Made by a program: the position numbers and the translations under genes. Source: Hyphomicrobiales bacterium (GTDB taxonomy: Bacteria; Pseudomonadota; Alphaproteobacteria; Rhizobiales; Aestuariivirgaceae). Taken from it: DNA of 44,546 nt. Location: NCBI GenBank assembly GCA_016710435.1, contig JADJVV010000010.1, positions 1 through 44,546 on the forward strand, in the 5' to 3' direction. The notes under the pieces are model-generated. The model was given only the letters and a program-made list of their open reading frames with translations, did not search any database and was not told the origin of the DNA. Below, in pieces: positions 1 through 8,484 of the stretch; position 1 is the first letter of the stretch; each line of letters opens with the position of its first letter.

Positions 1-107
1 TTCCAATGTCGCAATCCGGCCGGTGTTCTGGCCTGATTCTTTCATGGAGTTCAGTGAGTAAGCGCGTATTCTGTAATTGCCGTCTGCAAGATTTCTTGTA
101 GCGGCAT
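1..107 (-). pseudogene. Holin-like gene, 5' fragment (left copy)
   Basis: Start codon and first codons of the holin-like gene that is complete at 37036-37317. The window begins inside the gene. Two inserted bases relative to the right copy (near 47 and 81) break the frame, so nothing usable is encoded here. This is an edge and sequencing artefact, not a biological pseudogene. Confidence 0.8.
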
Positions 108-153
108 TCATCGGTGTCCTGTCTCCAAGGCTCTAAAGGGAGGAGGGACGGCA

Positions 154-1505
154 CTAGAATTGGTTTTTCAGTATTGAAATCCGAAACAGACTGCTCGCGC
201 CGATGGCACCTCCAGCAAGGCCGTACTTTTCAGGATTTCAATGAGGCTATCGTCGAAAAACGACATAGTCACAGAGCTCCTTCCGCCAGCAGTGCCGCTC
301 GTCTGATCCCAGGTATTTAATGCCGGGGATGCCTGCTTCGCGCAAAGCTTTAGTCGTCTCCGCGTCTACTGCGTTTCCTGAGAATATAAGAAGGTGTTGC
401 GACGCCACCTTCGTACTGCAAATCTTGGCTGCGAACTGGACCATCAGCAAAGCGACCAGCAAGAGCGTTGCGCGCTTTTTCACTTTGCTGTCTTAGCGGC
501 TTATCCCAATCTAGGAAATCTTCAGGGTTGGCGTTAATGCGGACTTGATACATGTGGCCGGGAGGGGCTAGTTCTATATTTGGCCTCCGATTTCGCAGAA
601 GTTCATCATATTGCGCGCGGTACTTTGCAGCCATTTTTCATCTGAAACATGCCGTGCTCTGCGTCCCTGATCATCATGGCAAGTTCTCGTTTGAGCATTG
701 GCACATCCATTTACCTACCAGAACGCACGTCTGAACCTTTTAATTGAGACAAAAGACGCTGTTGAACTTCTGTCGGTGGCTGATCACCTGTCCACCGGAC
801 AGCATCGTCATAGCTTCCAAGTTGGTCCCTATAGCTCCTCGCCACCCCTTCATTCTCAGCAAAATACAGCCCATGGCCATAAGCCTGAGCCCCCTTCACC
901 AGTTCCGATCTTATCGAGTGAGAACTTATCAAAATCATGAGGGCTCCCGTGATAGGCTGTAATGCCTGGACGTGCGTTTTCACCTGCAACTGCCGCTCCC
1001 ATGAGGAAGGCTGCGGTGTCGGAAAGGAGCTCTCCATCGATGATGGGCCCACTTTCACGCACCCACCGAAGCGCGTCTTCCGCTGTGGATGCGACCGGCT
1101 CTTGCAGGTATCCGTAGCCGGGATGCGGCAGGTTGTTGGCGGCGTAGTACTGCTCCAGAATCGTCGGCTGCTGAAGGGGCCCCAGTGCAGCTCCTGCCGT
1201 TCCTTTGAGGGCATTCGACCCGAACCCTGTCCACAGCAGCGTTTCCATGTCCGACAGGTTTTCGGTGCCTCGGATCAGGGATACCCAGCCGCCGGTCTTC
1301 GGTATAGGAGTTCTGAGCCAGCCGCTGCAGCGTTGATGGGCTCCGTCACGGCCGCCGGCCATGCAAAGCCAAAGCTTTCAGACCGGTCTGGATTGGCGTA
1401 GGTGCCAAACGGTGCCAGTGTTGACCTGAACGCCAGCGGCCGGTCATCGACCGCGTTTGGCTGCATCAAAGCGTTGAAGGTGTGGCCTCTGAAAGTTCCT
1501 GCCAT
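154..1505 (-). pseudogene. ADP-ribosyltransferase-like protein, frame-broken left copy
   Basis: Same gene as 37369-38719, with several indels that split it into short open pieces: 1275-1505 carries the N-terminal region starting MAGTFRG, 856-1362 the middle, and 350-634 the C-terminal half. Besides indels it has substitutions relative to the right copy, for example RWVRESG where the right copy has RWMRKSG. The right copy should be used as the reference. The substitutions suggest the two copies come from different strains rather than from one molecule. Confidence 0.8.
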
Positions 1506-1508
1506 GGT

Positions 1509-1708
1509 CTAACCCTTCGCTGGGCAGATCGCATCATAGGCGCGGTTGTGCCGACCACTTGCCGTTTCGTCGGCTCGGTGTCGGCCTTTGCTGGCACCGA
1601 TCGGCTTGAAACACCTTGCACGACGCGTCAGTCACGAAAGTATTTGTCGCGCAGCCGGTCAGCAGGAGAGCGTCAACAGACTTGCGGGCAGCATCAGCTT
1701 TTCGGCAT
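1509..1708 (-). pseudogene. Outer-membrane spanin, frame-broken left copy
   Basis: Counterpart of the intact o-spanin lipoprotein gene at 38723-38923. The start (complement at 1706-1708) and stop (1509-1511) are in place, but the interval is not a multiple of three because of indels, one of them in the T-run just after the start codon. Read as a sequencing-level disruption. Confidence 0.7.
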
Positions 1709-1866
1709 TGGCGTTGGCCTTCTGTTCGATTTTGGCGGCAACGCGAGACCGTTCGTCTTTTCGCAGATTATAATCGTGCATCTTCAGCCACAGAAACAGC
1801 AGCAAGCGCCGCCATGGCGAAAAACCCGGCGCGTGACATAAGAATCCCACGCAGCAGAAGCCACAT
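1628..1866 (-). pseudogene. Inner-membrane spanin, frame-broken left copy
   Basis: Counterpart of the intact i-spanin gene at 38841-39080, with the same start context just after the lysis-enzyme stop and the same stop position. It is one base shorter than the 240-base intact version and so out of frame. The MHDYNLRKDERSRVAAKIEQ coiled-coil segment is still recognisable. Confidence 0.7.
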
Positions 1867-1870
1867 CCCT

Positions 1871-2687
1871 TTAGGCCCCCGCTCGGAGTTGAACGGCCTT
1901 CAGCCGCATCTTCGACCATGTAGCCCTGGACCAGTTGGAGACCGACAAAAGGACCATGAGCCAGCCCACAACGCCCAGTCTGCCAAGGCTGGAAAATACC
2001 GGATTGAGCTGCACTGAGGTTCTCCTGTAAGGCTGGAATGTCAGGGCATGGAAAGACCCGCCTCGTTTTGAAGCAAGACCGAGGGCAGGGACACCAACAA
2101 GCCATCTCTTGATGAAGCTTATGATGCTCCATTTTCGAGACTGCGTTTTCATCGTCTCAACCCGTGTTTCAGGCTTGGGCGACGGCAGCGGGTTGTCCGG
2201 GCGAACGCTGCCGGTTCTTCCTTGAGTTCGGCGGGTTCCGCCACCGCAACAGTGGCAACCGCCCCAAGCACAAAGCGCGAGCTGCGGCCCACTGCTCATC
2301 GGTCATGGGGTATGGTCTGCCAGCCTCTTGCAACGCCATGGCCTTGGCGATTGCGATGGCAACCTGTGGATTTTTCAAAAGATCGGCCGTCAACATCGTG
2401 TCGGCCGTGACGCCGCCGTTTTTTTCCAGCACTTTGATGTAGGTTGAGGCATAGTATCCGCCGCACCATTTTTCGATGGCCTTGCGGATCGTGCGGCCGG
2501 TGTAATTCGGAGACGAAAGCAAATGGAACTGAGCGGCGGCGCCCTTCACTGGATCATCGAAGCAAGCTATCTTATGCACACCGTCCTTGCTTGTCAGTTT
2601 CTCCATCTTTACCGCCCCGAACTTTTTCGCGCTCGGTCCCGGATACATCGCTCCGGGGTTGTTCGTTCGGATTGATGCTGGAATCAT
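1871..2687 (-). pseudogene. Peptidoglycan-degrading (lysozyme-like) protein with C-terminal membrane region, left copy
   Basis: Likely endolysin or virion-associated muralytic enzyme of about 272 residues. The N-terminal half is intact here from the start at 2687: MIPASIRTNNPGAMYPG is followed by a compact alpha-helical domain, as in phage proteins I associate with 'structural protein P5'-like lysozyme or transglycosylase domains. After about residue 148 the frame is lost. The C-terminal half is readable in the right copy (39085-39684): a Pro-rich linker, then two hydrophobic stretches. Function is inferred from family resemblance and from the adjacent spanins. The domain class is not certain. 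Confidence 0.6.
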
Positions 2688-2688
2688 C

Positions 2689-3198
2689 TCACACCCCGCC
2701 GCTTTCGATCTTTGCCGCCGCTTTCAGCATATCGTCGATCTTCGCCTTGCTTTCTGCGTTCTCAGCCTCGATTGCGGCCATCCGCTCGTTCAAGGCGGCT
2801 ACTTCCTCGTTTGAAAGCGCCGCGCCCTGCTGCGCCGGTCGTTCGCGTGCAGGGAGCGGCTTTAATTTCACGGCGCGCCGGGCCGCCTCAGTCTCAAGCC
2901 TCGCCTTTTCCTCAAAGAACACCGGCAAAACCCACCCGTAATCGGCTTCGAAGTCGGCTTTGGAGATCAGCTTATTGCCCGGCTTGATGTTCGGACGGCT
3001 GAACGGCTGCGTGATGATCTCACGATATTCGATGTAGCCCTGCCCCGTCTCAGGGTTGAACTCGACGAAGTTAACATCGTCCCAAGGCGTGGACGGATCG
3101 CCATCGAACACAGACCAATCGAGATCGGGAAGCCTGATGCCGGTTCCATCGGCATAAACGGTCTTATCGGGAACATTGATGGTGATGATCTGTGTCAT
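2689..3198 (-). CDS. Tail-fibre-associated protein (fibre accessory or chaperone candidate)
   Basis: 169 residues. The N-terminal two thirds form a compact, probably beta-rich domain; the last 50 residues form a charged helix with coiled-coil character (NEEVAALNERMAAIEAENAE). The start overlaps the end of the upstream gene by four bases, and the stop lies two bases before the start of the lysis enzyme. A position between tail fibre and lysis genes is typical for small fibre accessory or assembly proteins, but no specific family was recognised. In this copy, compensating +1/-1 indels give AVKLKPLPARERP where the right copy reads AAEIKAAPARERP. The right-copy reading is more likely. Confidence 0.6.
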   Translation of the reverse strand: MTQIITINVPDKTVYADGTGIRLPDLDWSVFDGDPSTPWDDVNFVEFNPETGQGYIEYREIITQPFSRPNIKPGNKLISKADFEADYGWVLPVFFEEKARLETEAARRAVKLKPLPARERPAQQGAALSNEEVAALNERMAAIEAENAESKAKIDDMLKAAAKIESGGV

Positions 3199-3518
3199 TG
3201 TTTCGGGGCCTCGATGGTTTTCATTTCGTTAGCCTTGGCGAGTTCGCGCGCTCTCACGTCTGGATCGAAAATCATGCTGCCGAGCCGTTCAACGTCGGCA
3301 GCGGCATGGTGCGCCTTGCGGGAGGCTTCAAGCGTCAGAAGATAGGAAAGCTCGAAGCAACAGCCCCACTTGTCCATGGGGGCCCCGCTCTGTGGATGTG
3401 TCCCTTGAATGTTGGTCCAAGCGTCGGTGCACTTGCCGTCCACAACAAGCTGCCGGCAGCTTTTCTCAAAACCGGAAAACCGGCACAGCTTTTCTTTCGG
3501 AGGAAACATATCCGTCAT
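3195..3518 (-). CDS. Hypothetical virion-region protein with Cys residues
   Basis: 107 residues. The N-terminal half contains four cysteines (FEKSCRQL, GKCTDAW, GCCFEL) and a Trp-rich segment; the C-terminal half is helical. It overlaps the tail-fibre gene stop by four bases and the following gene start by four bases, so it is translationally coupled to both. The family is not recognised. Its place between tail fibre and lysis enzyme suggests a small virion or assembly factor, and the conserved-looking Cys pattern could bind metal or form disulfides. The right copy at 40411-40731 is frame-broken. Confidence 0.6.
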   Translation of the reverse strand: MTDMFPPKEKLCRFSGFEKSCRQLVVDGKCTDAWTNIQGTHPQSGAPMDKWGCCFELSYLLTLEASRKAHHAAADVERLGSMIFDPDVRARELAKANEMKTIEAPKQ

Positions 3519-4432
3519 GCCTTCTGCCCTATGTTCACGCTGGCGTATTTCACCGCCATGTTGAAAGCGTTCATGATGAGGGAATGAGCGTGACCCGTGC
3601 TCGAACCGGCAGAGCCCGTCGTGCCGGTATTCGGCTTGATCGTCACATCAGAACCTGCAGCTACAGTCACAGACCCGGCCGCACTGGAATCGCTGTGATC
3701 ATGGACGGCAAGATTTGCGATCGAAAGCCCCGAGCTTCCAACCGTGCCGGTCAATGTCTGTGATGCGAACAGGGTTGAGAAGGCCACGCTGCCGCCTGTC
3801 GCCGGCGTGCCGGTCGTGAACCTCAACGCCGCATCGTTGTAGGCCGCCCCGGTTTCGAGCGTCCATCCTGTCGGAGGAGTGCCCTGGAATAGAACCCTTG
3901 CGCCGGCCGAAAACATACCCGGCAGTCCTCCATTCGACAGCATATCGGTCTGCAAGTCCGCCCATGTTATGCCGCGATTTCCGGCGTTCGCCGCACTCCA
4001 ATGCGCAAACGTGTCGCCAGAGGCAAGGTTTGTTATGGCTGATAGGGCGTTGGCGTTGCGGGTATAACGCACGTCGGCTGCGTCTTGGGTGAGAAACGAC
4101 CCGCCGCCGCCTGATGACGCGATCACCGCGCCCTTGCAGTTGTCGTGCTCGGCAATCGTCACGCCGGCAGAAGTCTTGATCGTGACCTTGTAAGACTCGT
4201 CATTTGTGTAGACGAGCGTCTTTGTGCTTCCGCCAAGCGACGTGACAGGATAGCCTGCGGAATCGGTGTAGACGGTCGACCCCAGGGACACGGTGAGATC
4301 GGCGTCGGCGAACACGCTTTTGGGCGTATCGGTCCCGGCTTCCCGGAATTGGACGGTCGCGCCGGAATAGGGAGTCCCGGAGGTATCGACCAGTCTTTGA
4401 CCGGGTGCGAAGACCGCTGTAGCGTTGGCCAT
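3515..4432 (-). CDS. Tail fibre / tail-collar protein, allele 1
   Basis: 305 residues. The first 105 residues form a beta-rich N-terminal domain starting MANATAVFAPGQRLVD, a type I associate with virion-attachment domains of podoviral fibres. The middle (about 110-190) is helical. The C-terminal third is Gly/Ser/Thr-rich, with a collar-like segment (PPTGWTLETG about residue 190, then HDHSDSSAAG and SSTGHAHSL) like phage tail-collar domains that end in His-containing loops. It presumably forms part of the host-recognition apparatus. The right copy (40728-41649) has a strongly different first 80 codons but nearly identical remainder. Confidence 0.72.
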   Translation of the reverse strand: MANATAVFAPGQRLVDTSGTPYSGATVQFREAGTDTPKSVFADADLTVSLGSTVYTDSAGYPVTSLGGSTKTLVYTNDESYKVTIKTSAGVTIAEHDNCKGAVIASSGGGGSFLTQDAADVRYTRNANALSAITNLASGDTFAHWSAANAGNRGITWADLQTDMLSNGGLPGMFSAGARVLFQGTPPTGWTLETGAAYNDAALRFTTGTPATGGSVAFSTLFASQTLTGTVGSSGLSIANLAVHDHSDSSAAGSVTVAAGSDVTIKPNTGTTGSAGSSTGHAHSLIMNAFNMAVKYASVNIGQKA

Positions 4433-4463
4433 GTGCAGGCGTTCCTAATGTCAAGGATGGAAC

Positions 4464-4649
4464 GTGAAAAACCCGGAACGCTGGGGACAGGTATTCGTCA
4501 TCACGGCAACGACCCTCGCCATGGCCGTGCTCGGCTTATGGCTCAAATGGGTACGAGAGACGGAACGCTTGGATTACTTCGCGGTATACTGCCTGATCAT
4601 CGGCTTCCTGATCTGGAAGTATTGGGACTATCGGCCGCCGCCTCTTTGA
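4464..4649 (+). CDS. Small two-helix membrane protein on the opposite strand (moron-like)
   Basis: 61 residues starting at GTG, preceded by AAGGA at good spacing. Two hydrophobic segments are visible: VFVITATTLAMAVLGLWL (about residues 10-27) and YFAVYCLIIGFLIWKYW (about 39-55). It is the only plausible plus-strand gene in a 22-kb minus-strand structural operon, wedged between the tail-fibre start and the ejection-protein stop, which it overlaps by 22 bases. That placement is typical of a moron, for example a superinfection-exclusion or membrane effector, or of an extra holin. The role is inferred only. The right copy (41679-41863) is frame-broken by one base. Confidence 0.55.
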   Translation: MKNPERWGQVFVITATTLAMAVLGLWLKWVRETERLDYFAVYCLIIGFLIWKYWDYRPPPL

Positions 4650-7036
4650 CCATTGTAGAGCGCCTGCCCCGAGCCGGTAATGGCCGGCGTCACGTTGGGG
4701 CGGGATGGTTTGATGCCTCGTGCAAGAGCGCGACGGGCCACGACAGCCCCATAGGAATCCACCAGCCCAAGCTTGCTCGCGGCAGCGTTAATGACGAGTC
4801 CGGCCGCCCGATTGGTCATGAGCGAATTGGTGATTCTGCCGATGGCTTCACGCGCGAAACTATCAACGCCGTAGCTTGATCCTGATGCGTTCGGCGGCTT
4901 GTAGGCGATGGCATCAACGGCCCGCGCAAACCGCCGGATTTCCGTGAATTCCTCAGGCGAAAACAACGTGGCCATCACAGACCGCTGCTGCGTCATGGCT
5001 TCTTTCATGGTGCTCGACAACTGCAACGGGTTCATGGTTTCCCCGTTCTTGCCGGTCACGAGGCGCGACCAATAGGCAAGCCGGACATCGTTCCAGGCTT
5101 GGGTGGCTTCCTCTTTTGGAAGAAACCGGTCAAACGCCGTCTTGATATTCTTCAGCGTCGCAACGCTGTTCTGCGTTATGGTACGAGACCCTTTCGAGCC
5201 GAACAACTCCTGAATGACAGACTCGCCGCTATCGACCTTGGCAGGGTCAAGAATGGCCCCGATGCGCCGCGCGGCGGCTGTCTTCGCACCATCTGCGGCT
5301 TGAGGCTCGAAGATGCTATGCACGTCCTTTGTAAACCCGCGCGCCTTGACGAGTTTCAAAGCCGCTTCCGGATCACCAGCCAAAAGCTTCTTTTCGGCGG
5401 AGACCGTGATCCAGTCGTTAAACCCTTCATAAATGGCCTTGCTGGCTGCTTTGTCGGCGGTGTTATCTGCGGATTTGTAGAGTTCGAACAGATTGCGGCG
5501 CATCTGATCGACGTTCTTGGTCGGCGAGTTCGCGACCCATCCAGCGGCCTTCTCCGGCGCCTCCCCGGCTATGATGCGCTGAACCTCTTGGGCCATTTCG
5601 AATGCGGCCGGATTCGCCCGTTCATTGATCATCCGTCCGCCAAGCTTATTGTTGAGAATGTCCGGCAGCTCTTTGGCAGCCTCTGGCGTTATCTCAAGGC
5701 TTGTCGCCCCCCTCCAAGCGTCGTCTTCCAAGCTCTCAGCCGATTTGCGCGCGCCTTGCAACGCAGCCTGAATATCTTCTCCAATGGGTTTTGGATCGGC
5801 CCCTATCAGGCTATCGCCCGCCTTTCGATGCGGGGCGACCATGGCCCCAATGCTCGGCTGGCTTGCCGACGGGTTGCCCCCCATAGCCGCTTTGCGCAAC
5901 TCATCTTTCTGAAGAATGTCAAAGGCTTCTTTTTCAGAGCGCGCCTTGTCGCCGTACTTGCCCCACAGCATGGCCTCCTCGGTATGAAGAAGGTCTTTGC
6001 GCTTTGTCGCCTGCCCCGGTGACACCCGGATACCGAACTTGTTGGCGTCGGCTCTGACCGCAGCCTCCTGCGGATTGCCTGTTTCTGCGAACGTCTTTGC
6101 AAACGACTTGGCGAAATCCGGCGTCACGTCATTAGGATCGACACCCGCCCGCTTGGCCGCTTCGAGGCCCCTAGCCGTCAGATTGCCCGTCGCCTTGTCA
6201 ACCAGCCCCGGCACGGTCACGAACTTGCGCCATAGCGCTCCTGCTGCCATCCCGGCAACGGGTCCAGCCGCACCGAATCCGGCCATGACGCCGGCCTTGA
6301 GGGGATCAACGCCCTGTTCCGAACCCTGGACGCCCGCCGCAATGTCACCGCCCAGGCTAGTCGCCCCACTAGCCGCGGCCTGCCCCAAAGCCTGAAGGCC
6401 AACACCGGCCCCTTTCAGCGCCGCTCCAGTGGCTCCGCCCGTCGCGATGTAGGGCAGTGAGCCGTAGATCGCCCTCGACACGTCCTGCGTGTCGAGGCCG
6501 GGCCGGTTCACATAGCCGCGCTGTTCCTGACCATCCGGCCCGCGCGTGACGACGACCTCGTATCCGTTGGCATCCTTCTCGCGGCGGACGAACCGATCAC
6601 CAAGGTTCTTCTGAATAACGTCACCCATGCCGGCGTCGTCGGCACCGAAGATAGCGGCGTTGGCCGTAGGGTTTCCGAGTTCCTTCGGGTACTGCTCAAA
6701 GACCGTGCGTGTTCCCGCCTCCCTTGGGTCCTGACGGCCGCGGACGGAATTGACCAGCCATTCCCCCCAGCCCTCTTTCTGGCCCTCCTGCGGCGCGCTC
6801 TGGGGCGAGGCGACGCCGTTCAGCTCGGAGAACCAGTCCGAAGTCTGCGGCGGCGCGGCGGGAGCCGGTGCGGCCGGTGCAGGCCGCGGCTCGGCCGCAA
6901 CCTGGCCGGTGGCTTGAGGCTGCTGGGCCTGAGGCTCGCGGCGCAACGACCAGGCCGGCGGGCCGTCCGGGCTCTTGCGCTTCGGGTCGGTCCAATCGAA
7001 TGGCGCGGTGTCGTTGATCTGCGAGAACCAATCCAT
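4628..7036 (-). CDS. Large internal virion / DNA-ejection protein
   Basis: 802 residues. The Pro/Ala-rich N-terminus has two related segments, MDWFSQINDTAP and SDWFSELNGVASPQ. A Gly/Ala-rich, membrane-active-looking region lies at about residues 190-270 (SLPYIATGGATGAALKGAGV, GVMAGFGAAGPVAGMAAGAL), followed by a long helical body. Size, composition and location between tail genes and fibre match the ejection (pilot) proteins of podoviruses such as P22 gp16/gp20, although direct homology cannot be claimed. Its start overlaps the stop of the upstream gene (TGATG). The right copy (41842-44227) is heavily frame-broken. Confidence 0.68.
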   Translation of the reverse strand: MDWFSQINDTAPFDWTDPKRKSPDGPPAWSLRREPQAQQPQATGQVAAEPRPAPAAPAPAAPPQTSDWFSELNGVASPQSAPQEGQKEGWGEWLVNSVRGRQDPREAGTRTVFEQYPKELGNPTANAAIFGADDAGMGDVIQKNLGDRFVRREKDANGYEVVVTRGPDGQEQRGYVNRPGLDTQDVSRAIYGSLPYIATGGATGAALKGAGVGLQALGQAAASGATSLGGDIAAGVQGSEQGVDPLKAGVMAGFGAAGPVAGMAAGALWRKFVTVPGLVDKATGNLTARGLEAAKRAGVDPNDVTPDFAKSFAKTFAETGNPQEAAVRADANKFGIRVSPGQATKRKDLLHTEEAMLWGKYGDKARSEKEAFDILQKDELRKAAMGGNPSASQPSIGAMVAPHRKAGDSLIGADPKPIGEDIQAALQGARKSAESLEDDAWRGATSLEITPEAAKELPDILNNKLGGRMINERANPAAFEMAQEVQRIIAGEAPEKAAGWVANSPTKNVDQMRRNLFELYKSADNTADKAASKAIYEGFNDWITVSAEKKLLAGDPEAALKLVKARGFTKDVHSIFEPQAADGAKTAAARRIGAILDPAKVDSGESVIQELFGSKGSRTITQNSVATLKNIKTAFDRFLPKEEATQAWNDVRLAYWSRLVTGKNGETMNPLQLSSTMKEAMTQQRSVMATLFSPEEFTEIRRFARAVDAIAYKPPNASGSSYGVDSFAREAIGRITNSLMTNRAAGLVINAAASKLGLVDSYGAVVARRALARGIKPSRPNVTPAITGSGQALYNGQRGGGR

Positions 7037-8481
7037 CAGATTCCGAACTCCCGCCGCTGAATGACGCGAAGCTGCTGTTTCAAGGACTGCGGGTCGAGCG
7101 ACGGATTGCGGCTCTTCATCTCCTGAGCCGCCTGATCAAGCCGCTGGTTGATGATGCCCTGCATGTCCGACAGCGGCACCATGGCGCCGATCCGGTCGGA
7201 CTTTGCCAGCGTCTGAATGGTGCGGTCATCATAGCCGTTACGCTTCAGGTAATTGTAGCGCGCCAAGGCCAGCTTGGACTGCCCAACGGCGTTCCTCATC
7301 TTGGCCTCGAACTGTGCCGGGCTATCCTTCTCGGGATCGGGCATCCCCTTGCGGATGCGGCCTTCTTCCTGAATGCCCATCGCCGCGCCGGTAATGTACT
7401 TGATGTATTCGGACAGGTTGTTGGTCGCGTTCTGTTTGAACGACGTGTAGTCCGCAAGCTTCTGCCGGTCCTCCGGCTTCATGTTTTTGCGGGTGGCCTC
7501 GAAACTATCCTGCCATGACAGGCCGTACATCTTCGCCGCCGTCTCATAGGTCTGGTACTCCGGTTTGAAGCCTTGCGCGATGCTATCGAGCCGGCCGGCG
7601 AGGTCGATCATGCCGATCGCTTTTTCATCAACGGCGTTTTCACCGGCCTTGCCAAGCGCGCCTTCCCCGCCGCCCTGAATGGAATCGAGAATGGCCTTGC
7701 CCGCCGCTGAATACTTCGGGTTGAGCAGCATCGGGCCGGCAAGGCTTTCCGCCTCTTCCCTGGTCATTTTCCCGTACGGCGTCGAATACTGCCGCGGGGC
7801 TTCCGCGGTGGGGGCCGCCGGCACAAGCGGCTGTGCCTCATCGGAGATGAGCTGCACGCCGGGCATCGGCACGGCACCGTTGAAGGACTGAGGCTGCAGC
7901 ATCGGCTGCTGGGACGGGGGCTGAGGCACAGCAGGCCGGCCCCCGCCGCGGAGCCGCTCGATCAAAAGCTGCTCGATAGGATCGTTGCTCTTGTCCTCAA
8001 GAGCCTTGATCTGAGCTTCTTTATACCGGCGTTCAAGCGGGGCATTCGACAGATCGGATTGCAACGCTTGAACGCGAAGCTGCTTGGTCTGCTGCTCCAG
8101 AGGATCGAGAAACTGCCCGGCCTGAGCGGCCATCAGTTTCGGGCCAGACTTGTGGTCGAGCTCTTCCGGCGTCAGCCCATCGGCGCCATGGCGTGCCACG
8201 ACGCGTTGCCACGCCGCCTGACGCTGAGGCCCGTCCTGCATCTGATCGACGGCCATGGCCGCCTTGCCGTACCATTCCAGCTCTTGACGCGCGTCCAGCT
8301 TCTGGTCGCGCCCGCGCTGGTACTGCATCTGATCCTTGCGAAGCGTCAGCTCTTCATTCTGGCGCGCGTCTTCCCTCTGCATCAGCGCATTGCGCCGGTT
8401 GGAGTCGATCGCGTTGCTGATCGGGGAAAAGTCCAGAAGCGCGTTGCGCGGCTCGATCTGAATTGCCGGAAGCTGAGGCAT
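7036..8481 (-). CDS. Internal virion / DNA-ejection protein
   Basis: 481 residues. The N-terminal 180 residues are almost all charged and Gln-rich helix (NALMQREDARQNEELTLRKD and following), then comes a Pro/Gln-rich linker (about 185-235), then a second helical domain ending in RVIQRREFGI. Helical, repeat-free proteins of this size between the connector/tail genes and the fibre are typically ejected with DNA in podoviruses. Stop and downstream start share one base. Only the last third is repeated at the right end (44227-44546), in broken form. Confidence 0.62.
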   Translation of the reverse strand: MPQLPAIQIEPRNALLDFSPISNAIDSNRRNALMQREDARQNEELTLRKDQMQYQRGRDQKLDARQELEWYGKAAMAVDQMQDGPQRQAAWQRVVARHGADGLTPEELDHKSGPKLMAAQAGQFLDPLEQQTKQLRVQALQSDLSNAPLERRYKEAQIKALEDKSNDPIEQLLIERLRGGGRPAVPQPPSQQPMLQPQSFNGAVPMPGVQLISDEAQPLVPAAPTAEAPRQYSTPYGKMTREEAESLAGPMLLNPKYSAAGKAILDSIQGGGEGALGKAGENAVDEKAIGMIDLAGRLDSIAQGFKPEYQTYETAAKMYGLSWQDSFEATRKNMKPEDRQKLADYTSFKQNATNNLSEYIKYITGAAMGIQEEGRIRKGMPDPEKDSPAQFEAKMRNAVGQSKLALARYNYLKRNGYDDRTIQTLAKSDRIGAMVPLSDMQGIINQRLDQAAQEMKSRNPSLDPQSLKQQLRVIQRREFGI

Positions 8482-8484
8482 CGA

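Larger units (their letters stand above)
1..7348. repeat. Left copy of the redundant contig end
   Basis: This stretch matches 37213-44546 nearly base for base; base 1 aligns with 37213. It covers the 5' part of the holin-like gene through most of the second ejection-protein gene. The copies differ by scattered one-base indels, many in homopolymers, by some coding substitutions, and by a diverged block at about 4210-4480. Indels break the genes at 1-1870 in this copy, while 2690-7348 is largely open. This fits an assembler reading past the end of a circular or permuted phage genome of about 37.2 kb. Confidence 0.93.

Noticed and set aside
3515..4480. Diversity-generating retroelement target in the tail fibre
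   Set aside because: No reverse transcriptase gene or template repeat was seen, and the differences between copies include all base types and lie at the N-terminus rather than in a C-terminal variable repeat.
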